Source of the DNA: a virus
Virus record (IMG/VR): IMGVR_UViG_3300009174_000010
Coordinates: 1 to 42,492 of that record
Length of the DNA: 42,492 nt
Reading direction: 5' to 3' (one strand)
Shown here one piece after another: positions 14,444-22,951 of this stretch. Position 1 is the first letter of the stretch; every line of letters begins with the position of its first letter. The translations under genes were made by a program, and so were the position numbers. The notes below the pieces were generated by a model. It was given only the letters and a program-made list of their open reading frames with translations, had not been told where the DNA came from and did not search any database.

Positions 14444-14919
14444 GTGGCACCTGCATTCAGAAGAGTGAAGAGCGTTTCGCCGTCAGTGACCGCGAGTACC
14501 AGGTCGAAGCCGCCAAGCGTCGGGTCTACCGGCGTGATTCGAATGACGATAGAGATGCTGCCGCGACCAACGACAGTCAGGTCGACCGTCGCCGAATCGA
14601 TTCGGTCGTCGAGCAGCACTTCGGAAGAGATGCCCGATTGCTCTGCGATGATGTCATCCGCGGAGAGCGGTCGGTTCAGCAGACGATAGATGTTTCGACC
14701 GCGACCCGGCGCGTCTGGGATGCTGTCGCGCTCCGTCGTGAGAAAGCGCACAACGCTCTCGCCGATGGCTTGCGGCGAGTTCGGGTCAACCTCGCGCATG
14801 TCTGGCGTGAGGTCCGACACGCAAGACAAGTCAGTGCCATAGCCGAAGGGCTCGGCCGGCACGGGCACCAGCGAATCAAGGGCCGCGATCTCCGCGTTGA
14901 TGATGTCTAGAAGGCTCAT
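14440..14919 (-). CDS. Baseplate wedge protein, gpW/gp25-like
   Basis: From ATG 14919 (MSLLDIINAEIAALDSL), which overlaps the upstream stop, the 159-residue product shows FGYGTDLSCVSDLTPDMREVDPNS, then a helix QAIGESVVRFLTTERDSIPDAPGRG. The last third is beta-rich (SATVDLTVVGRGSISIVIRITPVD). GTDLSC..D.........G......R.L.T..G....P..G is the pattern of phage gp46/gp25-type wedge subunits. Location immediately before baseplate J supports it. Confidence 0.7.
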   Translation of the reverse strand: MSLLDIINAEIAALDSLVPVPAEPFGYGTDLSCVSDLTPDMREVDPNSPQAIGESVVRFLTTERDSIPDAPGRGRNIYRLLNRPLSADDIIAEQSGISSEVLLDDRIDSATVDLTVVGRGSISIVIRITPVDPTLGGFDLVLAVTDGETLFTLLNAGAT

Positions 14920-15428
14920 GTTGAAAACACCGCCTGCATCGAAAGCCAAGTTGCCGGCTCGACTGTGGCGATGACGAGCGCGTTTGCGTGGTCAGTCGGC
15001 GCGCCGCCCGGGAAACCGCCCGCCGTCGCCGAAGTAAGCTGCGGCCCTAGCTCACTCGCGCGCCCGTCGAACGAATACAGATGCACGTTGCCGCCGAGCG
15101 GGAACTGCAAGGCGAGCTGCGCGTTGAGCACGCCGATCTGCGCCGTCAATTCGCCAATCAACGCGACAATCGCAGCGACCTGCAAAGTGATGACGGGCCC
15201 GCCTATCGATGCCTCGAGACGCGCGACGGTTTTGATCGCGCCTTCGATCGTCGCGGCGATTGTCGGCGGACCGACGGTGAGCGCGACTTGCATGCGGGCA
15301 AGCCCCTCGAGCTTCGCGCGGAGCTGCCCTATGCCGACGCCGACAGCGCCAACCAGCGCAGCATTGACCAGCGCCGCCAACGGCATCGCCTGGCCTAGCG
15401 AGAGCTCGCCGAGATAGCGCAGCGTCAT
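14916..15428 (-). CDS. Tail/baseplate protein of unknown function, 170 aa
   Basis: Starts MTLRYLGELSLGQAMPLAAL. It has long amphipathic helices (GVGIGQLRAKLEGLARMQVALT; TIAATIEGAIKTVARLEASIGG) and a C-terminal region HLYSFDGRASELGPQLTSATAGGFPGGAPTDHANALVIATV. The C-terminal phrase is one I associate with uncharacterised tail proteins between the spike and the wedge genes. No enzyme motif is visible. Four-base overlaps at both ends tie it into the baseplate operon. Confidence 0.6.
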   Translation of the reverse strand: MTLRYLGELSLGQAMPLAALVNAALVGAVGVGIGQLRAKLEGLARMQVALTVGPPTIAATIEGAIKTVARLEASIGGPVITLQVAAIVALIGELTAQIGVLNAQLALQFPLGGNVHLYSFDGRASELGPQLTSATAGGFPGGAPTDHANALVIATVEPATWLSMQAVFST

Positions 15429-16681
15429 CCGGAGCTCACTTTCGGCGAGCCCGAGTCAATTGCGCCGTACAGCGGATCGGCAGTCAACGGCGTCGGAGGC
15501 GTCGCAGAGAAAGAGATGAGGTACGGCAGACCGAGGCCGACGCACGGCGCGAGAGCCGCGGGCAGCACGCTACCGCCGGCCTCGAACGCCGGCGTAAGCG
15601 TGACGATCGTACCAACGCCTCCCGATTGCACCAAGTCACCCTGACGGCCGACGGGCGAGTCTCCGCCGCAGAGCGAAAGAGAAACCGGAACGTAGCCCGG
15701 TCCCTGCTTGCCTTGGTACTGCGTGATAATTGGAAGCGTCGGATCTCCGCCGTCCGCGAATTCCACGACGACGAGCGCGCCAGGCGTGAGCTCAGCGTGT
15801 GCGCCGGCGAGACCCGGCCACTGCTCGACAAGCAAAGCATCCGGCACGCCGGCGCGCTTGCTCACGGCTTGCAGATTCACCCGGCCGTCAGAGTTCATCG
15901 AAATGACGCGGTACCTGAAGGGGCCAAGCAATCGCCCATCCGTCGCGCGCTCGATGATCTTGCGCACGAGGTTTTCGATCTGCGACGTCGAATCAGGCGT
16001 CACACCGCAGTTTGCAATCATGCGCAGAGTCGTGCCCTTGAGCTCGAGGTCAAAACTCTGGATGGTCTCTTGCGTGTCGAGACGCGCGCTAATCACGCTG
16101 CCGACGCCGACGACGGCGAGCGAATCGACTGCAAGCTCTGCCACGTGGGTGCGCGGGTTGTACTCGAGCACTTCGTAGTCTTCAGCCGTCGGGGCATTAC
16201 CCGCTCGAGCCCCAACTTGCGTCAAACCGGAGTAGTCAACGTACCAAGGCACGTTGCCGATCACTTCCTCGAGTGCACGTGAAGCAAGCCCCGCGCGTCG
16301 GATGTAATCGACGCCGAGCAACGCCTTCTCCGGCACGAGTGCGCCGAACGACTCACCCACAGCAAGAGCGACATCGCGCGCGGCGGTGACCGCTTTGATG
16401 CCTGCGTCGTTGTGATAGCCCTTGCCGGCGATGAGCGTGCCCCACCCTCCGCCGCCGCCGATAATGCGAAGCTTCCGCTGCAAGCCGCGAGTGCCATTGA
16501 AGTCGGGCATCACGGAACCGCGCAGCGTCGTGTCCCCGATGAGCAGCACGCAAGCGCCTGCCGCGACGTCGCCGTCGTCTTCGAGGTCAATGTCTGCGAA
16601 CCACGCGCCGCGCGACGTCACGTGCAAAAGCATCGCTGCGACGGGCAAGTCGTTGACGAAGGCGAAGGCAGGCGCGGTCAT
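15425..16681 (-). CDS. Baseplate hub/spike protein (gp5/gpV-type OB domain)
   Basis: The 418-residue protein has an N-terminal hub-like region (VTSRGAWFADIDLEDDGDVAAG, then RKLRIIGGGGGWGTLIAGKGYHNDAG) and a middle helix/strand domain. A C-terminal segment, LAGAHAELTPGALVVVEFADGGDPTLPIITQYQG, matches the OB-fold pattern of phage spike proteins ('G..V.V.F..GDP..PVI'). The Gly/Val-rich tail after that could form the spike needle base. In contractile phages this protein sits at the centre of the baseplate and punctures the envelope. It follows the 174-residue gene after tape measure and precedes W/J/I. Confidence 0.7.
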   Translation of the reverse strand: MTAPAFAFVNDLPVAAMLLHVTSRGAWFADIDLEDDGDVAAGACVLLIGDTTLRGSVMPDFNGTRGLQRKLRIIGGGGGWGTLIAGKGYHNDAGIKAVTAARDVALAVGESFGALVPEKALLGVDYIRRAGLASRALEEVIGNVPWYVDYSGLTQVGARAGNAPTAEDYEVLEYNPRTHVAELAVDSLAVVGVGSVISARLDTQETIQSFDLELKGTTLRMIANCGVTPDSTSQIENLVRKIIERATDGRLLGPFRYRVISMNSDGRVNLQAVSKRAGVPDALLVEQWPGLAGAHAELTPGALVVVEFADGGDPTLPIITQYQGKQGPGYVPVSLSLCGGDSPVGRQGDLVQSGGVGTIVTLTPAFEAGGSVLPAALAPCVGLGLPYLISFSATPPTPLTADPLYGAIDSGSPKVSSG

Positions 16682-17202
16682 TTGGCTAACTTCTCGTTCA
16701 ACGCGCGCAGCTCTGCCTCTTTGAAAGCAATCTGCGCGTCAACCGGATCCGTCGGCGTTGCCTGCGCGCTCGTCGGCTTTGAAAGCGCGTACTTCACACC
16801 CCTGAACGCCTTGCAGGGGATGATAATCTGAGTGACGCCATCTTCAGTCATCTTCGGAAAGGCTGCATCCAACACAACGCACTTCGTGACGAAGTAGTCG
16901 GCGAGCCACGGGTGCACAACGTCGAGCACCTTGGGTCGAGCGTTGGCGGGCACAGCAATCACCTTCTGGAACGAAACCCAATCGTTCCAATCTTTGACCG
17001 TGTAGAGCTCGAGCAGCATGTCGAACGCCGCGAGACCCTTGCCGGTGAAAACGAGAGTGCTGCCGGTGAGGCCGTAGCCTCCGCGTTCATCCCACTTGCG
17101 CGGCGACCCGTTGTTGCCGGAGATCGTGAGAATGCCCGGCGTGCGCGTGCCGCCGAGCATCGCAAACGTGTAGGACCCCGGGTTCTCGATGGGGTTGGTC
17201 AT
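16678..17202 (-). CDS. Tail protein between tape measure and spike, 174 aa
   Basis: MTNPIENPGSYTFAMLGGTRTPG begins this mostly beta protein, with WDERGGYGLTGSTLVFTGKGLAAFDMLLELY and FQKVIAVPANARPKVLDVVHPWLADYF. 'Turn into pairing with ...Gt...pG' followed by 'GyglsGa...f.G..l..f...l.f' is seen in baseplate hub adaptors downstream of tape measure genes. I therefore call it a probable hub adaptor, without a firm family. The C-terminal 40 residues form a charged helix (DAQIAFKEAELRALNEKLAK). Overlaps at both ends are four bases. Confidence 0.6.
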   Translation of the reverse strand: MTNPIENPGSYTFAMLGGTRTPGILTISGNNGSPRKWDERGGYGLTGSTLVFTGKGLAAFDMLLELYTVKDWNDWVSFQKVIAVPANARPKVLDVVHPWLADYFVTKCVVLDAAFPKMTEDGVTQIIIPCKAFRGVKYALSKPTSAQATPTDPVDAQIAFKEAELRALNEKLAK

Positions 17203-19049
17203 TCGGTCGCGAGCTCCGCGCCCATGCTGGCCGCAACACCGGTCAGGATCTGAATCAATGCATCACGCGTCGACTCTGCGCGCTCGCGCGGTTCATCCTT
17301 GCCGTGGAAGTTGAACTCAGCATGAATAACGACGGGCTCTCTCGAGCTCGAGCGGCCTCGCCCTCCTTCGCCGCCCGGCTTTAGCCCCATATTCGCGCCA
17401 AAGCTGCCGATGACGTCGCTGCCTAGCCGACCCGCCGCCTTCGAAACGAGCGGTCGGCCGCGGTCGATGCCCTGCACAGCGCCCTGCGGCACGGTGAAAG
17501 CGACCTTATCTGCAAGTCGCGATGGCGAGTGACTATCGAGCGCGTGTTTGAGCGCGTTGATTGCGGCGCCGCCAAGCCCTTCGACGGCTTTGACGACCGA
17601 ACTAACGCCGCCTTCGATGCCTTCGACGAAGCCCGAGATCAGATTCTTACCCGACTCGCGCCAGCTGAACGAAGCGAGCTTCTTGCCGACGTATCCGATG
17701 AGCGCGACAATCCCAATAATTGGCGCGAACGAGATGAGCAAAGCCGCGCCCACGAGCGCGAGTGACAGCGCAATCTGCGCAAGCACGACACCAAAGGCGT
17801 ACATCGCGACTTTGCCGATCTCGAGAGCCGTCGAAGTCGCGTTGATGCCCTTGAGCACGTCCGAAGAGCCGAAGGTGCTGCGCAACCAAAGCCGCACTTT
17901 CTGCACGGCGATTGCGATGTCGAGCGCGCCGAGCACCATCCCTTGAAAGAAACGCTTAGCGATGGGCCCCGTCGCGCCGATCTGGTCAATCAGCGGCTGA
18001 AAAAGCGTCTCGACGAGCAGTTTCAACGCCTTGCCGCTCTCGCTGTTCTGCGAAAACAGATCAGTCACGTTTTTCAGCGCCTCTAGCGCACCGTCGACCT
18101 TGAGATCTTGGAAAAGCGCCGTGAAGCTCTCGTGCAGTTTCTTCGTCTGCACGTTCAGATCAAGCAATTGCGCCGACGCAATGCCGCCGAGACGCGCTTT
18201 CACGTCATCGGACAGACGCTTGACCGCGATGCCGGCGCGCGCAGCGCCCGCGGCCTGCGCTGCGAAGAGCCCGGCTTGCGCCTCGCCCTGCACGCTCGCA
18301 ACCGTCGCCATGCCCTCGAGCGCATCCGTGAGGTTCTGACCGCGTAGCCCTGTCTTGTAGAGCTGCTCTTCGTAGCCGACGAGCTGATCGCGGCCGATCG
18401 CAGTGCCCGCGGCTACCTTCGTGATGGCCGCCTGCATCTCGCCGGCGCTGCCGGCAGCCAAGCCGTAATAGTTTCGGACCTTGGTCAGGCCCTCGAGATG
18501 CAAAAGCTCAGAGCGGTACGCGTTGCCTGACGCAATGCCGTAGGCCGTGAGGGCGACGACGCCGGCGACGAGCGCCACGGTGAGCGCCACGACGGCCGCA
18601 GCGACCGCGACGGGGCCCGAGACGAGCGCGCCGCCGGCGAAGGTCTCGCCGAGCTCGCCGAGAGCTCCGGAATATTCGCCGAGAGGGCCGCTCGATGCCT
18701 TCAGCTGTTTGAACAACGCGCCGAGCATCGACTCGGCGCCCTCGCCTTCCGGCTTCAGCTTCTTGAACGTCCCGCCGAGCTCGAGATACCTGCTCTGCGT
18801 CTGCGCTACCGTCGCCTTCTGCGCCGCGATCTTGTCGCTCAAGTCTTTGAACTGCGCTGCGGTGACCGCACCGCCGCCTTTGAGGTTGCGCAGCGCCTTT
18901 TGCATGCCCGCGAGCGACGCAATATCGTCATCGAGCTTCGCGCGTAGCTTGTCCAACGCGCCGGCGGCGGACGCAGCGGGGCCCGTCAGGCCGTCGACCT
19001 GCATATCGACGGCAAACGTTGCAGTATCGTCGCTCGACGCGGTGCCCAC
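17199..19049 (-). CDS. Tail tape measure protein
   Basis: This 616-residue protein, the longest tail gene, follows the two chaperone frames. It shows an N-terminal coiled coil (GALDKLRAKLDDDIASLAGM), hydrophobic membrane-like segments (SGPVAVAAAVVALTVALVAGVVAL; LAQIALSLALVGAALLISFAP), and the C-terminal tape-measure phrase ALKHALDSHSPSRLADKVA with VPQGAVQGI. It determines tail length and may interact with the membrane at DNA entry. The start is GTG 19049, with GGAAGG 7-12 bases upstream and overlapping the chaperone extension stop. It is short compared with most tape measures, predicting a short tail. Confidence 0.85.
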   Translation of the reverse strand: MGTASSDDTATFAVDMQVDGLTGPAASAAGALDKLRAKLDDDIASLAGMQKALRNLKGGGAVTAAQFKDLSDKIAAQKATVAQTQSRYLELGGTFKKLKPEGEGAESMLGALFKQLKASSGPLGEYSGALGELGETFAGGALVSGPVAVAAAVVALTVALVAGVVALTAYGIASGNAYRSELLHLEGLTKVRNYYGLAAGSAGEMQAAITKVAAGTAIGRDQLVGYEEQLYKTGLRGQNLTDALEGMATVASVQGEAQAGLFAAQAAGAARAGIAVKRLSDDVKARLGGIASAQLLDLNVQTKKLHESFTALFQDLKVDGALEALKNVTDLFSQNSESGKALKLLVETLFQPLIDQIGATGPIAKRFFQGMVLGALDIAIAVQKVRLWLRSTFGSSDVLKGINATSTALEIGKVAMYAFGVVLAQIALSLALVGAALLISFAPIIGIVALIGYVGKKLASFSWRESGKNLISGFVEGIEGGVSSVVKAVEGLGGAAINALKHALDSHSPSRLADKVAFTVPQGAVQGIDRGRPLVSKAAGRLGSDVIGSFGANMGLKPGGEGGRGRSSSREPVVIHAEFNFHGKDEPRERAESTRDALIQILTGVAASMGAELATE

Positions 19050-19243
19050 TAGCTACCTTCCTTCTTCGTCAATGCCTTGCGCAGAATGCGCAGCTCGGCG
19101 ATGCCATCGGCGAGAACAATCGCGCCCATGAATGCTTGATCGAACTTTGCCCCGTCCTCCGGCGGGTTGGGGCAAAGCAAAGCGAAGAGCGCGTCGGCTG
19201 CGGCGCCGGGGTTGCGCTTGGTTTCAGCCCGGACCGCTCTTAT
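19049..19243 (-). CDS. -1 frame extension of tail assembly chaperone (GT-type)
   Basis: The -1 frame remains open from the end of the first chaperone gene to 19049 and encodes 64 residues beginning IRAVRAETKRNPGAAADALF and ending LRKALTKKEGS. There is no good start codon within it, so it is probably made only as a fusion by -1 frameshifting at AAAAA-TAA (19246-19240). This is the G/GT arrangement of lambda-like tail chaperones, placed as usual just before the tape measure gene. The combined product would have 210 residues. Confidence 0.65.
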   Translation of the reverse strand: MRAVRAETKRNPGAAADALFALLCPNPPEDGAKFDQAFMGAIVLADGIAELRILRKALTKKEGS

Positions 19244-19680
19244 TTTTCGACGCGCTTGCCGTACTCGACGCCCGCGAGCCGGCACACCGCGTCGATGGCC
19301 TCTTTGAGCGCGCCCGGTCGCTCTTTGATGATGCTCTCGTACTCGGGCAAAGTCGGGTAGCAAAGGCAGGCGCGGACGACCTTGTCCGATAGTACTGAAG
19401 TGATCTTGCCCGACTCTTGGAAGTTGCGGAAAAGCACTTGAGACGGCTTGTGCACGATAATCGCGCCGTTTGCCGAAGGCACGAGCTCGACAGCGTCTTC
19501 GCCGTGCTTGTCCTGCGCTTCCGCCAAGGCGGTCTCTTCTGCGAGCGCACGCTGCTCTTTGACGAGCGCAAGCGTCTCGGCGGCGGCTGCCGCCTTCTCT
19601 TCTCGAGCCTTAGCGAGTGCTGCGCGCTTGGCGCGTACTTCTTCCAGAGGGCTCAACTGCGTGTCATCTGCGTTTTTCAT
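19240..19680 (-). CDS. Tail assembly chaperone (G-type, zero frame)
   Basis: The 146-residue protein begins with a charged coiled coil (SPLEEVRAKRAALAKAREEK) followed by a globular part (NGAIIVHKPSQVLFRNFQES then LCYPTLPEYESIIKERPGALKEAI). Position between tube and tape measure, size and the overlapping -1 reading frame define it as the tail assembly chaperone, which coats the tape measure during assembly and is absent from virions. It ends EYGKRVEK with codons GAA AAA TAA, the probable slip site. It overlaps the tube gene by four bases. Confidence 0.75.
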   Translation of the reverse strand: MKNADDTQLSPLEEVRAKRAALAKAREEKAAAAAETLALVKEQRALAEETALAEAQDKHGEDAVELVPSANGAIIVHKPSQVLFRNFQESGKITSVLSDKVVRACLCYPTLPEYESIIKERPGALKEAIDAVCRLAGVEYGKRVEK

Positions 19681-20150
19681 TGCGGCGCTCCGTCAGTGTC
19701 GTCGTACAGGGTGAGGCCATCGCGTTTGATGCCCATGGTGTCGAACGTGATCTCTTCCGTCAGAAGATCCGTGTTCTCTTCGTGGTCGACGCCCTCTTCA
19801 CTCCAGGTCAGGCGACTCAAGTCGTCTTGGTGGAATTCGTTCGACTCTTCGAACTGCACGACGCCTTCGAACTCGACGTTGCCGTAGCTCGTGCCGCTCG
19901 CCGAGCGACGTGCGAGCGCAGCGCGCAAAGTCGCGATCTCCGACTTGTAGCCGGTGACTTTGACTTGGTCCGGCTCGTACTTGCCTGACGAGCGATGCGT
20001 CGGCGCGTGATGCCGGCCCGCGCTGTACCCCTTGGTGCGCGTGCGCTTGTGGCTGTACGAGATCTTCGTAAAGCCGTCGAAGAGCTCGCCGTCGACTTTG
20101 AAGACGATCGAGCCCCAAGAGAAATCGTTGCCGTTTACGCCGATGGTCAT
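19677..20150 (-). CDS. Tail tube protein
   Basis: A 157-residue product starting MTIGVNGNDFSWGSIVFKVDG. Strand-rich with VKVTGYKSEIATLRAALARRS, SYGNVEFEGVVQFEES and EITFDTMGIKRDGL. The layout, two antiparallel sheets with a helix near the middle, and its position right after the tail sheath fit the inner tube of contractile tails. It is the main distinction from siphoviruses, together with the sheath gene. The ATG lies one base past the sheath stop. Confidence 0.75.
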   Translation of the reverse strand: MTIGVNGNDFSWGSIVFKVDGELFDGFTKISYSHKRTRTKGYSAGRHHAPTHRSSGKYEPDQVKVTGYKSEIATLRAALARRSASGTSYGNVEFEGVVQFEESNEFHQDDLSRLTWSEEGVDHEENTDLLTEEITFDTMGIKRDGLTLYDDTDGAPQ

Positions 20151-20151
20151 G

Positions 20152-21921
20152 TCACACCTTCACGAGGTTGAGCGCAGGGTTTTCGAAGCCTGCCGTTAGG
20201 TCGACTTCGGTCGGGTACGCGTTCGAGACGATTCGGTAAGAACCGGTCAACGGCGCATCTTGGAGCAGAGCATCCGTGCGGCTGACCACGCAGTACGCGT
20301 TGGAGACTTTGCCGCCGAACGCCGCGAGCAGCGCCTTAGTCGCGCCGCTCTCGATCTCGTGCGCTTCGCTCTCGCGAATGAAACCCGTCTTCTTGTCTAC
20401 GCGGATCTCTTTGGCGAGACGACGCGCGAAGTACGGCCGCATCGTGCGGTGCGCGATGTTCATCAACCGCCGCTTGGGCATGATGTCGAAGTCCGAGCCC
20501 GCCGGCGAAAACAACGCCGGGTAATTCGGATACACGCCTTTGAATTCGTCCCACGTGCGCAGGACAGAAAAACCGATGTCTGACAGGCCGGGATTGATGC
20601 GCTCGTCGTGATACTTCGGGTTGCCCGACGTATCGAGAATCACACACGCAGGCAGAGGGCCGAGATTCGGATCCGCGACGTCGACGTCGGCATCGACACT
20701 GCACTCGAGCGGACCAATGGCGAACAGCGCAGAGCGCAGGTACGCACGTCCGTCGACGGCGCTAACAGTCTCGCAACTCCCCGAGCAGATCTCGCCGTAC
20801 AGCGTGCCGCCGTAGGCTGCCCAGGCAGCTGCAAGAGATGCCGTGTAGGTCGCGTCATTCTCGGTGCCGATGGGCATCCGGGTCTGACCGATCCACGCGT
20901 GTTTCTTGTCGTTGATATGCAGGTCGATGACGCCAGCGCTCGTCGGCGTAAGCGGGCCGGCAACCTCGAGCAGTTCCCAGTTGATCGCGTTGTTCTTGCA
21001 CGCGTCGATAGCCGTCGCGAGATCTGTGTTGTTCCACTGCGGCGCAACGCACTGAAACGCGACGGTCTGATTCGCGAGAATCGTACCCGCACCGAAGTCG
21101 ACTTGCACGCCGCCGGAATTGGGGAAAGTAAACGTGTTCGCGGTACCGAGAGCAGTGATTGCGCTCGGCGTGCGGCCTCCGTCAAGCGACCACGTGAACG
21201 TGATGCCCGGCGTGCCGATGGTGCCGCCTGTAACGAACGAGATGAAGGCCTGATAATCGTCGTCGCACGACGCAGCGCCGTCGATGGTGACCGCGCTCGA
21301 GCCGGCGCCCGTGATAACGAGAGTGCCCGCGCTTGCGATGACGGGCGCAGTCACAGTGAACGAGATGAAGTCGCCCGCGACGACCGTACCCGCGCCGATG
21401 TCGATGGTTACACCGGTGCCGTTGCCGATAGCAAAAGACGTCGCAGTGCCGAGCGCCTGAGGCGGTCCGAAAGATGCGCCGTTGTTTACAGACACTTGAT
21501 ACACGATGCCCGTCGTGCCGCGCGTACCGCCGACATTGAAGAGCACTTGCACTTGCGCCGCGATGGCCGGCACGCTGCCCACGTCATTCGTGAAAGCGCT
21601 CGAGCCGGTGCCTGTCTTCGTGATTGCGCCGACGCTGCCTGCAACGCCTGCAACCGAATTCAAGAACGAGCCCGGCACCGATTGGCCAGTGCGGCAGAAG
21701 AGCACGGGAATGCCGTACTTCTGCAAGATGAAAGCGGCGAGCTGCGGGCCAGGCCCGCGCGGGAAGTTGTTGAGCAACGCCTTCGGCGAACCGAAAGCGG
21801 CCGGCGTGTTCAGCGGCCCGCTCGAGGCGGTACCAATCACGCAAACAGCAGCTTTGGCCGAGCTCGGCAGAATCGCGAGAGCGCCGTCGATTTCTTGAAT
21901 GACTACTTTGGGAAGGGGCAT
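20152..21921 (-). CDS. Tail sheath protein with duplicated inserted domain
   Basis: The 589-residue protein opens MPLPKVVIQEIDGALAILPS and has sheath-type features: an N-terminal part with CVIGTASSGPLNTPAAFGSPKALL, and a C-terminal part with FSVLRTWDEFKGVYPNYPALFSPAGSDF, IAHRTMRPYFARRLAKEI and a final beta-strand domain. Residues about 103-194 and 204-295 are two copies of one beta-rich module, each starting TG(T/A)GSSA and including GITFTWSLDGG or GIVYQVSVNNG. The modules would sit on the outside of the sheath. AGGAG lies 7 bases before the ATG. Confidence 0.85.
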   Translation of the reverse strand: MPLPKVVIQEIDGALAILPSSAKAAVCVIGTASSGPLNTPAAFGSPKALLNNFPRGPGPQLAAFILQKYGIPVLFCRTGQSVPGSFLNSVAGVAGSVGAITKTGTGSSAFTNDVGSVPAIAAQVQVLFNVGGTRGTTGIVYQVSVNNGASFGPPQALGTATSFAIGNGTGVTIDIGAGTVVAGDFISFTVTAPVIASAGTLVITGAGSSAVTIDGAASCDDDYQAFISFVTGGTIGTPGITFTWSLDGGRTPSAITALGTANTFTFPNSGGVQVDFGAGTILANQTVAFQCVAPQWNNTDLATAIDACKNNAINWELLEVAGPLTPTSAGVIDLHINDKKHAWIGQTRMPIGTENDATYTASLAAAWAAYGGTLYGEICSGSCETVSAVDGRAYLRSALFAIGPLECSVDADVDVADPNLGPLPACVILDTSGNPKYHDERINPGLSDIGFSVLRTWDEFKGVYPNYPALFSPAGSDFDIMPKRRLMNIAHRTMRPYFARRLAKEIRVDKKTGFIRESEAHEIESGATKALLAAFGGKVSNAYCVVSRTDALLQDAPLTGSYRIVSNAYPTEVDLTAGFENPALNLVKV

Positions 21922-21929
21922 CGTAGCTC

Positions 21930-22547
21930 CTAGGGGATCGATGGGTCAGGGGCGATATCTACTTCGCCGTCGTCTGTCGTGATTGCGCCGCCCGAAACGG
22001 CAGCAATGCCGGTATCGAGCGCCGCCGTTGTATTCACCGGCGCGATGTTGATTGGCTGGTCAACAATCGCAGATTCTATTGTGAAAAGCGCCCGCAAGCA
22101 AGCGCCGTGGGGTCGCTCTGTCTTGTCGATAATCCAGACGAGTTTGACGAGCGCGAAGCGGTTGCCGCTGCCTATCGTTCGCGCCGCGTTGTACAGGCTG
22201 CGATAGAAGTAGTCGAAGAGCTCGCGCGCCGCAGTGTACTGCAAGATCTCGCTTGTGAGCTCGGCAGCGCCAAGCGTCGCGCCGTAAACGTAGACCGTGA
22301 ACTGCTCGCCAAGCGTCGCAAGTGGCCGCTCTGGCGTTCGGCCCTGGCGCACGGCGGGGCCTATCTGGCCCGCATCGCCTTGCGGGTCGCCTGGCACCCA
22401 ACACACTCGACCCGCCGTTGCCTTGGCGTTGTATGTCGGCGTGCGCCAGCCAAAAACGTTCGGTACCGGGTCGACAGATGCATCGGCCGCGTCGGCAGCA
22501 AAAGCGGCAGTAACCGCGTTGAATATCGATACGAGCGCGAGCGTCAC
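21930..22547 (-). CDS. Probable tail terminator/neck protein, 205 aa
   Basis: MTLALVSIFNAVTAAFAADA opens the product. It has RVCWVPGDPQGDAGQIGPAVRQ, LATLGEQFTVYVYGA and YFYRSLYNAARTIGSGNRFALVKLVWIID. A helix, then 'vyvWP..........G...R.l..l.E.f.v.v.' and a strand-rich end are typical of proteins encoded between the head completion genes and the sheath (tail terminator or gp37-like). I cannot fix the exact family. The ATG overlaps the upstream stop by four bases. Confidence 0.6.
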   Translation of the reverse strand: MTLALVSIFNAVTAAFAADAADASVDPVPNVFGWRTPTYNAKATAGRVCWVPGDPQGDAGQIGPAVRQGRTPERPLATLGEQFTVYVYGATLGAAELTSEILQYTAARELFDYFYRSLYNAARTIGSGNRFALVKLVWIIDKTERPHGACLRALFTIESAIVDQPINIAPVNTTAALDTGIAAVSGGAITTDDGEVDIAPDPSIP

Positions 22548-22951
22548 GTGCCGCCCATCACGTTTTTGAAGTGCTTGCCGAGCACGCGCTTGATTGCGAT
22601 GGTGAGCGGCTGCGGGATGCTCTTCACCGGAATGATGGGCCGGCGCTCGCCGCCCTTCACACGGCCACGATGGTGCTTGGCGTCGACGCCAGACACCCGA
22701 AACACGATGCGCGTGCCTTCCGCCTTCACGGTCACGTGTGACGCGGCATTGCGCAGCGGCGCGTCACCCGACTGCGTCTTCGCCCAAGGCGTGCCGTCCG
22801 GGCCTACCGCGCGCGCGACGTTGGCCGTGACCTCGGCAAGGCCCTCTTTGGCTATCTCCGGCCCGGCGCGCTTCACGAGCTCGACGGGCAGCGACCGGAT
22901 CCGGTCTATCTGCTCTTGGAGCCGAGCGAATCCTGCAGAATTGCTAGCCAC
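22544..22951 (-). CDS. Virion morphogenesis/tail completion protein (gpG/HK97 gp10-like)
   Basis: I place the start at GTG 22951, which has GAGG about 10 bases upstream and overlaps the preceding stop. The product then begins MASNSAGFARLQEQIDRI, 135 residues. A longer form from 23008 would add 19 poor-quality residues. It shows AGPEIAKEGLAEVTANVARAVGPDGTPWAKT, close to the 'G..W.pl...T' segment of Mu gpG-type proteins, and a basic C terminus. These proteins join or stabilise the tail at the neck. Confidence 0.65.
   Translation of the reverse strand: MASNSAGFARLQEQIDRIRSLPVELVKRAGPEIAKEGLAEVTANVARAVGPDGTPWAKTQSGDAPLRNAASHVTVKAEGTRIVFRVSGVDAKHHRGRVKGGERRPIIPVKSIPQPLTIAIKRVLGKHFKNVMGGT

Noticed and set aside
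20608-21933. Long + strand open frame of 441 codons opposite the tail sheath
   Set aside because: It is the Arg/Asp-rich antisense shadow of the sheath gene; GC-rich codon use keeps it open. No domain, no ribosome site and no operon logic.
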